A stretch of 19,445 nucleotides of DNA from M3007 sp044224705 (GCA_044224705.1 JBGAJY010000105.1:1-19445); one strand, 5' to 3'; positions 1 to 9,246 are shown, counted from the stretch's first letter. The notes: generated by a model from the sequence alone, not told the origin. Translations and numbers: made by a program.

Positions 1-74
1 AGGTTTCGTGAACGTCAGGCGAGGCCGGCTGGGTTTACGTTCACGAAACCTTCAAGGTTTCGTGAACGCAGGCG
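1..74. repeat. Three-arm inverted/direct repeat at the 3' end of the GH3 gene
   Basis: Three copies of one 15-base word lie within 70 bases. Copy A (1-15, AGGTTTCGTGAACGT) is perfectly complementary to copy B (37-51). Copy B, read as 38-52, is also perfectly complementary to copy C (54-68), with a single-base loop at 53. A and C are direct repeats and both continue into (t)CAGGCG. Copy C lies inside the last codons of the minus-strand GH3 gene, and its stop codon (52-54) sits at the tip of the B/C palindrome. The B arm can therefore pair with only one of A or C at a time. It may be a terminator-like structure or a decayed dispersed palindrome. No long T tract follows, and the element may continue past the left edge. 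Confidence 0.75.
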
Positions 75-3015
75 ATGCTGCTTTCTCCAAAGCGCGGTAC
101 ACGATGCTCTGGAGGCGCGGCCGGTAATCGCCGGTGATCAGTTTGCTGTTTTCCATGGTCGGGTACGTCCGGTTGGACAGAAAAACGAAGATCAGGTTCT
201 GATCGGGGTCGGCCCAGACGCCTATTCCGGTAAAGCCTGTGTGGCCGAAGGTATTGATGCCTGCAAGTTCGCTCATGTTTTGCGTAGCCCTTGGGTCGAG
301 TTCTTTCATATCGAATCCGATGCCCCGCCGGGTGCTTCCGGTGTAGCGGGTTGTCCAGTTTTGAATCGTTTGTGCATTGAGGTACCTGCGGTCGAAGTAC
401 TCGCCGTTGTTGAGCAGCATCTGGAAAATCTTGGCCAGGTCGTTGGCATTGCTGAACAGGCCGGCATGGCCGCTCACGCCGCCCAACTGGGCTGCCCCCA
501 TGTCGTGCACGTAGCCTTGCAGGCGCTGGTGGCGAAAATAATTGTCTTCCTCCGTCGGAACGCAGCGCCCCGTCCAGCCGCGTTGCCAGGGATTGAAAGT
601 CGTCGTGGCAAGCCCCATCGGACGATAAAAGGTTTCTGTTGCAAATTGGTCCAGTGGCTCCTGCGTGATGTTTTGGAGTGCCCGGGCGGAAAGGTACAGG
701 CCGAGATCGGAGTATTTGTATTCGCGTTTGGGCAGCAATTCGGATTTGAAAATGGTTTGCCAAATAGTGTCCAGCCAGGCATTTTCCATGTACATCCCCG
801 GCGCCACTGGGATATTCGAGTCGGCGTCCGGGTCGCGGTGATAAATGTGCTGATCGGGCAATCCGTCCTTCAAAGTTTTTTGGTAAAAAGGAATCCAGGC
901 TTGTAAACCGGCGTGATGTGCCAGAATATCGCGGGTTTTCAGGTCTTTTTTGTTGGTTTTCAGCAATTCCGGCACGTAGGCGCTCATTGGTTTGTCGAGG
1001 CTGAATTTGCCTTCGTCAGCAAGTCGCATGAGGGAAATCACCGTTGCCCCGATCTTGGTCACGGAGGCGAGGTCGTACAAATTATCCATCGTGACCGGTG
1101 CGGCTGCCGAATCGTAGGTCATTTGCCCGTAGGCTTTTTGCCAAACGACCCGGTTGTCTTTGACCACGAGGACCTGGCAGCCCGGCGCGGCGCCGGCAGC
1201 GATCAGTTCCGCGACGAGGCCGTCCATCAGGGCAAGGGTATCGCTGCTCATCCCGACGGCTTCGGGCAGGTCGTAGCCCATTCTTTTTTCGGAAAAATGG
1301 ACGCTCAGCCCCTGCCCGAATCGCGCTGTCCCTGATGCCGTCACGGGCAGCGAACCCCGGATGTCGCGGGCGCCAAACCAGGCCTGGGCGGCGAGTTCCT
1401 GGGTCAGCGGGTCGTCGTTGTAAGCCACCATCACCGAATGACAGTTTTCGAAAAAACGGAGGCTGTACGGATTGCCAAACACCGTAAGGGCCACGGGCAC
1501 TGCCGCATCGAGGCGGTTGACGAAAGAGATCAGGCTGTCGTTCAGACCGAAGCCGTCGGCTGCTCGGGAGCGCATACCGTGGAGGCTCACCAGCACGGCA
1601 TCGAAGTAACAGAGCGAATCGACCAGCGCGGAGACCTGCGCAGAATCGAGGTTTTTTGTCACGTTAAAATGGGTGACCGGGGCAAAATAGCCGCAGTATT
1701 GCTGAAACACCGTGCGGTTGGTATCGCCGATGGATAGCGTGGCCAACCGGCGCCGTTCCAGGTGATCGAAGCCGGCGAGTCCCTGGCGGTCACGTACGAG
1801 CGTGAGCGCATTTTCGATGAGCCGGCGTTTGAGCAACCAGGCTTGCGGAGCATTCAGGTCGCGGCGGATATTGGCTACTTCGATGTGTTGCGGGCGGGTA
1901 AGACCGAGGCGGTATTTGGCGCGCAGCACACGGCGGACGCTGGTTTCCAGTTGCTGCCGGTCGAGGGTGCTGTCGGCCAAAGCCTGCTGCACGGCGGCAA
2001 CTGCGGCGCCTACATTGGCGGGAAGGAGCACGATGTCGTTGCCGGCGCGCAGGGCTTCGACGTCGGCCTGGCCGGCGGCGAAATATTTCGTGACACCCTG
2101 CATTTCCATCGCATCGGTGAAGATAAGCCCTTGAAAACCAAGTTTATTGCGCAACAAATCCGTCACGACGGGGCGGCTCAGGGTGGTGGGCCGGTTGGGC
2201 CGGGCATCCAGTGAGGGCACATTCAGGTGGGCCACCATCATGCTGCCGATGCCGTTTTTGGCGAGAAATTGAAATGGAAAAAGTTCGAGGCTGTCGAGCT
2301 GCGCGGTGTCTTTGGGAATCACCGGGAGATCGAAATGCGAATCGGTGTTGGTGTCGCCGTGGCCGGGGAAATGTTTGGCGCAGGCCATCACGCCGCCGTC
2401 CTGCAAGCCCTGCATGAGCTGGTAGCATTTGGCCGATACGTTGTAACGGTCCTCGCCGAAAGAGCGGTCGTTGATGACAGGATTGGCCGGGTTGTTGTTG
2501 ATGTCGGCCACCGGTGCGAAGCTGACCTGCACGCCAAGCCGGCGGCATTGCCGCGCCATTTCCCGTCCGAAATCGTAGATCAGTGCATTGTCGCGGATAG
2601 CGCCGAGCATGAGCTGTCGCGGGTAAGTGATGGCCGCTTCCTTGAGGCGCATCCCGAGGCCGTATTCGGCATCCATCGAGATCAGGAGCGGCAGGCGCGC
2701 GGCGGCTTCGTATCGGTTGGTGAGTTCGGCCTGGCGTTCGGGCGTGCCCTGGAAAAAGCACAAACCGCCGACCTTGAACTGCCGCACCTGGTCCTCGACC
2801 ATTTGTTCGTAGGCCGCATCCTTGTCCGAATGGGCTCGGAGCATGAACAACTGGCCAATGCGCTCCTCTTCGGTGAGGACGTTGAACACGGAATCGACCC
2901 AGTGTTCCTCGGCAGCGTCGAGACTGCGGGACAGGTCGAAAGAATAATTGTCGGTAGCGCTGAGGGCGAACAAAGCAAGAACGGCGAGGGCAAGAACGGG
3001 AGATTTCACAGGCAC
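52..3015 (-). CDS. Secreted GH3 beta-N-acetylhexosaminidase-like / serine beta-lactamase-fold fusion
   Basis: 987 codons, GTG start. An in-frame GTG at 3009 gives a cleaner signal peptide (MKSPVLALAV...) and may be the true start. The N-terminal two-thirds is a GH3 enzyme of the NagZ type, expected to release GlcNAc from peptidoglycan fragments. It has KHFPGHGDTNTDSH (about 214-227), whose Asp225-His227 pair matches the NagZ acid/base dyad, and FTDAMEM with the likely nucleophile Asp301. A second alpha/beta domain (about 400-570) follows. From about 585 a serine beta-lactamase/transpeptidase-fold domain begins, with SVTK (Ser651, Lys654), YSD (768-770) and a late GHTG motif. All key residues of both domains are present. 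This two-domain architecture is known in Bacteroidota. The physiological substrate of the serine hydrolase half is not evident. It is probably periplasmic. It is divergent from the gene at 3106, and its last codons lie in the repeat at 1-74. Confidence 0.93.
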   Translation of the reverse strand: MPVKSPVLALAVLALFALSATDNYSFDLSRSLDAAEEHWVDSVFNVLTEEERIGQLFMLRAHSDKDAAYEQMVEDQVRQFKVGGLCFFQGTPERQAELTNRYEAAARLPLLISMDAEYGLGMRLKEAAITYPRQLMLGAIRDNALIYDFGREMARQCRRLGVQVSFAPVADINNNPANPVINDRSFGEDRYNVSAKCYQLMQGLQDGGVMACAKHFPGHGDTNTDSHFDLPVIPKDTAQLDSLELFPFQFLAKNGIGSMMVAHLNVPSLDARPNRPTTLSRPVVTDLLRNKLGFQGLIFTDAMEMQGVTKYFAAGQADVEALRAGNDIVLLPANVGAAVAAVQQALADSTLDRQQLETSVRRVLRAKYRLGLTRPQHIEVANIRRDLNAPQAWLLKRRLIENALTLVRDRQGLAGFDHLERRRLATLSIGDTNRTVFQQYCGYFAPVTHFNVTKNLDSAQVSALVDSLCYFDAVLVSLHGMRSRAADGFGLNDSLISFVNRLDAAVPVALTVFGNPYSLRFFENCHSVMVAYNDDPLTQELAAQAWFGARDIRGSLPVTASGTARFGQGLSVHFSEKRMGYDLPEAVGMSSDTLALMDGLVAELIAAGAAPGCQVLVVKDNRVVWQKAYGQMTYDSAAAPVTMDNLYDLASVTKIGATVISLMRLADEGKFSLDKPMSAYVPELLKTNKKDLKTRDILAHHAGLQAWIPFYQKTLKDGLPDQHIYHRDPDADSNIPVAPGMYMENAWLDTIWQTIFKSELLPKREYKYSDLGLYLSARALQNITQEPLDQFATETFYRPMGLATTTFNPWQRGWTGRCVPTEEDNYFRHQRLQGYVHDMGAAQLGGVSGHAGLFSNANDLAKIFQMLLNNGEYFDRRYLNAQTIQNWTTRYTGSTRRGIGFDMKELDPRATQNMSELAGINTFGHTGFTGIGVWADPDQNLIFVFLSNRTYPTMENSKLITGDYRPRLQSIVYRALEKAASPAFTKP

Positions 3016-3075
3016 CTAAACGATTTGAAACGGGGCAAAATTGAGTAAAATTTGGGGAAGCGGGCAGAGGGGAAT

Positions 3076-3101
3076 TTTTCCGGAGGCTCGTACTACTTTT
3101 G
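3076..3101 (+). promoter_or_regulatory. Putative Bacteroidota sigma-A promoter for the 3106 gene
   Basis: TACTTTTG at 3094-3101 is an exact match to the Bacteroidota -7 consensus TAnnTTTG. The -33 region is only a T-rich stretch near 3075-3079, which is weak. The motif ends 4 bases before the ATG at 3106, so transcription would start at or just inside the start codon. The mRNA would then be almost leaderless, or the real start is a little further downstream. Confidence 0.4.
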
Positions 3102-3105
3102 CATC

Positions 3106-4056
3106 ATGAACAGAAAAATAAATCTATTCGCCCTCCTGTGCCTCCTCATCGGCACTTTTTTGTCCGCTCAAACTCCCGGACAACTCACCACCACCCGCAG
3201 CGACCAGCACCAAAAAGCGCCAGGTACGAACATCTGGCTCGTCCCGCCCAAAGGTTTCAAGGCCGGCGTCCAGTCCTCCCCCGGGTTTTACAAAGACGAG
3301 TTCAATTTCATCGCGGTGGAAGAACTGGAAGGCAGCAACTACAACTTTGCCTACACCATCCGCCGGCAGGTCGACGATGCCTACACTTTTCAGGCGGAAA
3401 AAACATACACCGTCAATGGTTTGAATGCCTGCGAGGTGCAATTTTTCGAAGGCGGGGCCAGTAAGATCGGATGCCACCTGCTCGTAATCGGCAACGACCG
3501 CTTCGCCGCGATCATCCGTTTTTACTACCGCACGCCGGAAACCTCCATCGAGGCCGTCGGAAAGTGCCTGCATTCCGTTTTCGTCGATACTGAAAAATAT
3601 CCGGATCCGCTCGCGGGATCAGGATTTTCCATCGAAACTTCCCGGTTGGGCTACGGACTGGTCGACCATGACGAGAATACCTTCTTTTTTGCCCCCATGG
3701 ACGACATTCCCAATGCTGATAGCGTGGCAGCATTGTTCATGGTCGGGAAAATTCCCAAACCGGGCAATGATGAGCCTTCCATGCTCACGGATATTCATCA
3801 GAATGTCCTTGGCAGTACCGTGGACCGGTTTGAGGCGAATGGCGCGAACCCCGCACCGCAACCCGCTACTTTCAAGGATTTTCCCGCGCTGGAAAATACC
3901 GTCAACGTAAAAGAACATGGCAAAGCTGCCCGGGTATACGTGCTGACCGTTGAGCTGCCAGACCGCTACTATTCGATCATGGGTTTTGCGCGGCGCAACC
4001 TGGATGCGGAAATGGAGAAAATGAAGCGGATTTTTCAGACGATGACTTTTAAGTAG
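3106..4056 (+). CDS. Secreted protein of unknown function with two similar halves
   Basis: 316 residues from the ATG at 3106. The open frame extends to 3052, but the extra residues precede a clear signal peptide (MNRKINLFALLCLLIGTFLSA, cleavage near AQ), so 3106 is preferred. No catalytic motif is recognised. The mature protein appears to have two halves of similar plan. Each begins with a beta-rich segment (IWLVPPKGFKAG near residue 35; FSIETSRLGYGLVD near 175), has a central acidic or aromatic stretch, and ends in a helix preceded by a bulky beta strand (FAAIIRFYYRTPETSIEAVGK; YSIMGFARRNLDAEMEKMK). This is reminiscent of PsbP/DUF1795-like folds, but that is inference from pattern only. The S41-like gene starts 8 bp after its stop, so the two are probably cotranscribed. 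Confidence 0.85.
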   Translation: MNRKINLFALLCLLIGTFLSAQTPGQLTTTRSDQHQKAPGTNIWLVPPKGFKAGVQSSPGFYKDEFNFIAVEELEGSNYNFAYTIRRQVDDAYTFQAEKTYTVNGLNACEVQFFEGGASKIGCHLLVIGNDRFAAIIRFYYRTPETSIEAVGKCLHSVFVDTEKYPDPLAGSGFSIETSRLGYGLVDHDENTFFFAPMDDIPNADSVAALFMVGKIPKPGNDEPSMLTDIHQNVLGSTVDRFEANGANPAPQPATFKDFPALENTVNVKEHGKAARVYVLTVELPDRYYSIMGFARRNLDAEMEKMKRIFQTMTFK

Positions 4057-4064
4057 TTTTTCGA

Positions 4065-5075
<1,011 letters not shown>

Positions 5076-5078
5076 TCC

Positions 5079-6119
5079 CTAATCCATCATGGATTGGTAC
5101 AAATCAAGGTATTGTCGCGCCGCTTGCAGCATGGTAAACGGCACGAGCGGTTCAAGCCGCGGTGGCAGATCCAGCAAGCGGAGCAATTGTTCTGTCAAAT
5201 CCGCTTCATTTTTACCGGTACAATCAAATTCCGGCGCAATACCCACCGGAGTGCTCAGCGTGCGGCAGCCCTGGGCAGCGGCCTCGGCTAGAACAAATCC
5301 GAAGGACTCAAAACGGGAAGTATGCAGCAAAACCTTCGCTTCGTGCATTTTTTTCAACACCTCCGGACGTGGCAAAACGCCTGTAAACAGGACGTTTTTT
5401 TCCAAATGCAACCTCGCACTAAGTCGCTGTAAACGAGCGCGCTCCGGCCCGTCGCCCACCAATTCGGCCCGAATGCCGGGCTGCCGATCGGCCGCCTTCC
5501 GGACGACGCGCAACCAGCTGGGCCAGTCTTTTACATCGATCAGCGAACCCACGCCGAGCACGTCGACCGGCCGGTTTTCGGGAAAATTTGTGGGAATTTC
5601 ATCCACGTTCAGGCCCCATGGAATGACCTGCGCGGCCCTCAGCCCCGTCGTTTGTTCCAGAATATCGTTATGAAACCCGCTCAGGGCGACCAGCCTGGCT
5701 TCGTCTTTTTGGGTCAAATGCCTAAGGTGCCTGCGGTTGGCGGGCAACACATCCTGGCCCATCAGTGTCGTCAGATGCGGCATGGCAAATTGCCGGGAGA
5801 GTCGCTCCCCCACCCTCGCAGCCCAGCCCTGCCAGAAACTGTGCAGCAGCGCCGGGCCTTCGTTCAAATATTGCTGACCATACCGGTAAGCACGTTGCAG
5901 GGTGCGCAGTTTCAGCCACCTGCGGTTGCGGCCATCGCAGGGCCATACGGGGATGCCGTGCCAGTGGTAAGGTTTGGAACGGAAAGGGTATTCCAATGCA
6001 ATGATTTGTAAATCAACACCCTGACGCACGAGCTCACGCGCCAGCAACTGCAGGGGCGGGATGCAGTTGAGGTCGTTTTCGTCGGCCGGGAAACCGGGGG
6101 TGAGCCAGAGGATGCGCAT
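5079..6119 (-). CDS. GT4-type (GT-B fold) glycosyltransferase
   Basis: 346 residues, ATG start. The N-terminal half is a Rossmann domain starting MRILWLTPGFPADEND, with a donor/acceptor cleft region LLHSFWQGWA (91-100). The C-terminal half has the group 1 glycosyltransferase signature: VLGVGSLIDVKDW (187-199), AELVGDGPERARL (218-230), VLFTGVLPR (243-251) and the EX7E motif (Glu271...Glu279 in ESFGFVLAEA). It most likely transfers a hexose from a nucleotide sugar onto a surface polysaccharide or glycolipid; donor and acceptor cannot be read from sequence. No membrane segment is seen, so it is probably a cytosolic or peripheral enzyme. It converges with the S41-like gene with only 3 bp between the stop codons. 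No polysaccharide gene cluster surrounds it. A small hairpin lies just upstream of its start codon (6128-6147). Confidence 0.92.
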   Translation of the reverse strand: MRILWLTPGFPADENDLNCIPPLQLLARELVRQGVDLQIIALEYPFRSKPYHWHGIPVWPCDGRNRRWLKLRTLQRAYRYGQQYLNEGPALLHSFWQGWAARVGERLSRQFAMPHLTTLMGQDVLPANRRHLRHLTQKDEARLVALSGFHNDILEQTTGLRAAQVIPWGLNVDEIPTNFPENRPVDVLGVGSLIDVKDWPSWLRVVRKAADRQPGIRAELVGDGPERARLQRLSARLHLEKNVLFTGVLPRPEVLKKMHEAKVLLHTSRFESFGFVLAEAAAQGCRTLSTPVGIAPEFDCTGKNEADLTEQLLRLLDLPPRLEPLVPFTMLQAARQYLDLYQSMMD

Positions 6120-6123
6120 ATCC

Positions 6124-6148
6124 GGTAGCCCGAAATTTATTTCGGGCA
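6124..6148 (+). repeat. 25-base palindromic repeat, copy 1
   Basis: GGTAG is followed by a 9-bp stem GCCCGAAAT / ATTTCGGGC (6128-6136 and 6139-6147) with a TT loop. An inverted copy lies at 6166-6190. The stem ends 9 bases from the GT4 start codon on the minus strand, so if transcribed it would form a hairpin in the ribosome-binding region. Confidence 0.8.
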
Positions 6149-6165
6149 GTGTCGTGTCGGTTTTT

Positions 6166-6190
6166 TGCCCGGAATAAATTCCGGGCTACC
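6166..6190 (-). repeat. 25-base palindromic repeat, copy 2 (inverted)
   Basis: Read on the minus strand it matches copy 1 at 23 of 25 bases. The stem is GCCCGGAAT / ATTCCGGGC (6167-6175 and 6178-6186) with a two-base loop. The two bases that differ are partners in the stem (A-T in copy 1, G-C in copy 2), a compensatory change that suggests the structure matters. Confidence 0.8.
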
Positions 6191-6192
6191 AG

Positions 6193-6223
6193 AAAAAGGG
6201 GCGGGCGAAGTATCGCCCGCCCC
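6193..6223 (-). terminator. Rho-independent terminator of the GH13 amylase gene
   Basis: A perfect 11-bp GC-rich stem (GGGGCGGGCGA 6198-6208 with TCGCCCGCCCC 6213-6223) and a four-base loop. On the minus strand it is followed directly by five T residues (6197-6193). It lies about 80 bases downstream of the amylase stop codon at 6306. Stem, loop and U tract are all canonical. The same hairpin is also part of the palindrome-rich block 6124-6295. Confidence 0.75.
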
Positions 6224-6235
6224 AGGTATAATGGA

Positions 6236-6295
6236 CGGCCGCGCTTTCGTCGGGCGGCCGGAAGGACGGCGGTCCCGTCGAGCGGGATGCCACCG
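6236..6295. repeat. Two further palindromes in the 6120-6305 spacer
   Basis: CGGCCGC (6236-6242) pairs with GCGGCCG (6254-6260). TCCCG (6273-6277) pairs with CGGGA (6283-6287) inside an outer CGGT (6270-6273) / ACCG (6292-6295) bracket. With the terminator and the two 25-base repeats, the 186-base spacer holds five palindromes and no credible gene. It is probably a composite of dispersed REP-like elements, but whether they recur elsewhere in the genome cannot be seen here. Confidence 0.55.
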
Positions 6296-6305
6296 TTTTC
6301 TTGAA

Positions 6306-9137
6306 TTACATCTTAACCAGTTTCCGCGTCAGCCGGGCGCCGTTTTCATCGCGTACGCTCACCTGATAAAAGCCCAACGGCCAGCCGGTGGTCTCTATTT
6401 CCACCTGATGCTCGCCGGCCGGAAGGGACGTCGCAGGAACCACAAACACCGACCGGCCCGTCAGATCGAATACTTCGACTTGCACCTGCGCACTTTCCTG
6501 CAAGGCAAAATCTACCGCAAAAATAGCGCCTGCCGGGTTGGGATACACTTCCAATCCGCCCAAAGGACCCGCTTTTTCAGCGGTGCCGCTGATGACTACG
6601 CCCGGCGGCAGGGCCACGAACTGGTCGGTGTATAGCCGGTACTCGCCCGCTTCGAGGGGGATGGAGGTATTTCCGGCGCCGACGCTGAGGCTTTCTCCGG
6701 TGTAATATTCAAACCACGTCCCGCTGTTCGGGAAGCTCAGCGTAGCCGTGGCATTGGAGGTGCCGACATTCGCAACGACAACCACTTTTAAATCGGAACC
6801 GTTCAGGATCAGCCTGCGGATTTGTCCGGCGCCGAGGCCGGACACATCGTAGTTGGTCGTTTCGAAGGCGTCATAACTGTTGCGCAGGTAGAGCAGCGCG
6901 CGGGTCACGTCGTGCAGGCGGCGGCGGTACGGATTGTCGAGGTAATCCCATCGGATGGGTTTCGGATCGGTGCGGCAGTTGTTGTTGATGGTGCCGTCGG
7001 GGCAATAATTGATGGGGAAATCGTAGCCCATTTCACCAAATTGCCAGAGCATTTTCGGGCCCGGGACTGTATAAAACAGGTTTTCCAGCATCTCGATCCG
7101 GCGCATGGCGGTGGGCAGGCTTTTGATATTGTAAGTGCCAGCCACGTTGCCGTAGGTTTTGCATTCGTAAGCGATGCGGTCTTCGTCGTGGCTTTCCATG
7201 TAGCCGACGAGGTGCGGCACTGTCCAGTTGCGGTTGGAGTACACCACGCCGCCAAGGTCGGCATTCACCCCCGAACTAAATCCGAGGGCGACGTCTTTAT
7301 AGGCGCCCCACATGTTGCCCCAGAGCATCATCCCGTATTCGGCGAGCACTTTTTCCTCGCTGTTGTCGGCGAAATGTTCGAGGATCACGTAGGCCGTCGG
7401 ATCGACACTCCAGATGAAGTCGGCGTAGTTTTTCCAGATGGCGATGCGGGAAGCGTCGTATTGGCCCCAAAGGCTCACATTCGAGCCCGAATTGAACTGG
7501 GTAAAACCTTTGGAAAGGTCGAAACGGAAACCGTCGACCCGGAAATCGCTGAGCCAGTAGTCGAGGCAGTTTTTCACGTAGGTTTTGGTGGCTGCGCTTT
7601 CGTGGTTGAAGTCGTTGAATACGCTGAACGGGTGGGTAGCCACGGGGTTCAGCCAGGGATTGTTGGCAGCCGGGCGGTTGTTCGCAGCATCCCAATACAG
7701 CTGGGCGAGCGGGCTGGTACCGGAGGCCTGGTTGAACACCACATCGAGGATCACGGCGATATTGCGTTGATGACACTCATCCACGAAGGTTTTGAGGGCA
7801 TCGGGCGTGCCGTAGTATTTATCCAGGGCCTTGTGGTACGAGGGCTGGTATCCCCAGTTGATGTTGCCGTCAAACTCGTTCACGGGCATGAGTTCGATGG
7901 CCGTGACGCCGAGTTCTTCGAGATAATCGAGCGTATCCACCATGCTCTGATAATCGTGGCGGGCGAGGAAATCGCGCACGAGCAGTTCGTAGATCACCAG
8001 GTCGGTCTTTTTCGGGCGCTGGTAATTCGTGGCGGTCCAGTTGAAAGCCGGCTGGGCGGTTTGCAGCACCGACACCACGCCGGAGGTTTGTCCGGTCGGG
8101 TAAGCCGGCAGGGAAGGCCAGGTGACGGCAGGGATAAACCCGTCATTCCCCGGATCGAGCACGAGGGTGCTGAGCGGGTCGGCGATTTTGATCGCTCCAT
8201 CCACGAGGTATTGAAAGCGGTAAATATTGCCGGGCGTGAGGCCGCTGACGTCGAGCCACCAGGTGTTGCCGTCGAGGCTTTTTCGCATCTGGTAATTGAG
8301 GTCGAGGGTCCAGTTGTTGAAGTCGCCGAGCACGAAAACGACCGATTTGTTCGGCGCGTACAAGGCCAGACGCGCTTTGGTTTGGTCGGCTAAATAATTG
8401 ATTCCCAATTCCGTACCAGCCGGCGGGTCCTGTGCGGCAATGGTTTGCGGCACGACGTAAATAAAACTCGAAGTATCGGCTTCGGTGGCCGTGGTAGCGA
8501 TGAACTGGACGTTGTGCAAACCAGTGGCGCTCACATTGATCGTCGATTGCAGCATTACGCCGGTAGTTGAAGCAATTTGCGATCCGTTGTCTTTCAGCAC
8601 CAGCGTAGCCGATTGCGAAGCGGCCGCCACTACTGAAATCTGGTCACCGATATTTTTCACCAAAGCCGGCGCGGCAGGAGCCTGGAAAGCCGTCAGCAAT
8701 CCGGCGTTGTCCGGATAAACGGTGTAAAAAATATCCGAGCCGTCGGCCGCGCGGCCTACGATCGAGCCATTGGTATTGCGAAAAACGCTGGCAATTTTCA
8801 GCACCGTTTCCCCTTGCGGAATATTGAAAAAGGTCCTGATATTGAAAGATTTCTTCCAAAGGTTCGGGCTCACAAAGGTCATGGCGCCCACAGGATCGGC
8901 CACGCCCCAGGTGGTCGTGACGTGCTTCCAGTCCGATGGCGAGTTGCTTTCCGAGGTGATCACGCCCAGGTGAGCATACACGGGCGACACGCCCACCAGT
9001 GCGGCGTTGCCTTCGTCGGCATGAAAAAAAATGGTCACGTCGTCGTCGACCGTGGGGAAAAAGGGTTCGCAGCTGAGCTGTGCCGAGGCGCGCGACAGCA
9101 GGAAACAAACCGGGAGCAGGAGAAGTAGTTTTTTCAT
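6306..9137 (-). CDS. Secreted GH13 alpha-amylase family enzyme with T9SS type A sorting domain
   Basis: 943 residues, ATG start, signal peptide MKKLLLLLPVCFLLSRASAQ. Order of parts: an N-terminal beta domain typical of Bacteroidota amylases (about 21-150), an Ig-like segment (about 155-232), a CBM48/E-set-like domain (about 240-330, VFVLGDFNNWTLDL), the GH13 barrel (about 378-760), domain C, and a T9SS sorting domain (about 863-943, LEVYPNPAG ... GFYQVSV ... RKLVKM). Catalytic residues are visible: nucleophile Asp540 in GFRFD, acid/base Glu587 in VILEHF, and transition-state Asp651 in MESHDED. Region I reads DVVFNQ (465-470), with Gln where most GH13 enzymes have His. It should hydrolyse alpha-1,4-glucans outside the cell or at the surface after T9SS export. 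No SusCD pair or other starch gene is adjacent. Terminator at 6193-6223. Confidence 0.95.
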   Translation of the reverse strand: MKKLLLLLPVCFLLSRASAQLSCEPFFPTVDDDVTIFFHADEGNAALVGVSPVYAHLGVITSESNSPSDWKHVTTTWGVADPVGAMTFVSPNLWKKSFNIRTFFNIPQGETVLKIASVFRNTNGSIVGRAADGSDIFYTVYPDNAGLLTAFQAPAAPALVKNIGDQISVVAAASQSATLVLKDNGSQIASTTGVMLQSTINVSATGLHNVQFIATTATEADTSSFIYVVPQTIAAQDPPAGTELGINYLADQTKARLALYAPNKSVVFVLGDFNNWTLDLNYQMRKSLDGNTWWLDVSGLTPGNIYRFQYLVDGAIKIADPLSTLVLDPGNDGFIPAVTWPSLPAYPTGQTSGVVSVLQTAQPAFNWTATNYQRPKKTDLVIYELLVRDFLARHDYQSMVDTLDYLEELGVTAIELMPVNEFDGNINWGYQPSYHKALDKYYGTPDALKTFVDECHQRNIAVILDVVFNQASGTSPLAQLYWDAANNRPAANNPWLNPVATHPFSVFNDFNHESAATKTYVKNCLDYWLSDFRVDGFRFDLSKGFTQFNSGSNVSLWGQYDASRIAIWKNYADFIWSVDPTAYVILEHFADNSEEKVLAEYGMMLWGNMWGAYKDVALGFSSGVNADLGGVVYSNRNWTVPHLVGYMESHDEDRIAYECKTYGNVAGTYNIKSLPTAMRRIEMLENLFYTVPGPKMLWQFGEMGYDFPINYCPDGTINNNCRTDPKPIRWDYLDNPYRRRLHDVTRALLYLRNSYDAFETTNYDVSGLGAGQIRRLILNGSDLKVVVVANVGTSNATATLSFPNSGTWFEYYTGESLSVGAGNTSIPLEAGEYRLYTDQFVALPPGVVISGTAEKAGPLGGLEVYPNPAGAIFAVDFALQESAQVQVEVFDLTGRSVFVVPATSLPAGEHQVEIETTGWPLGFYQVSVRDENGARLTRKLVKM

Positions 9138-9163
9138 TCTGGAAAAACAGATTGGTAAAAATG

Positions 9164-9199
9164 AAAAATCCCGTTTCGGCCGGTGGTGGGCGGCGAAAC
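9164..9199 (-). terminator. Weak terminator-like hairpin after the isoprenoid-synthase-like gene
   Basis: On the minus strand GTTTCG (9199-9194) can pair with CGAAAC (9178-9173), plus two more GC pairs across a bulge. GGGA and a run of five T (9168-9164) follow. The stem is imperfect and the T run is offset by four bases, so termination may be partial. It lies between the 9247 gene and the amylase start at 9137, in the right place to separate the two units. Confidence 0.35.
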
Positions 9200-9246
9200 A
9201 GGATCGGTATCTTCACAAGCAAAGAAAAAGCTTTTGATCGGCACCA

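Noticed and set aside
2227..3048. Plus-strand open frame of 273 codons opposite the GH3 domain
   Set aside because: Antisense shadow of the GH3 gene. The protein has no coherent motif.
6822..8393. Long plus-strand open frame (523 codons) antisense to the amylase gene
   Set aside because: It lies wholly opposite a gene with intact catalytic motifs. The translation has no recognisable domain, and long antisense frames are expected in GC-rich coding DNA.
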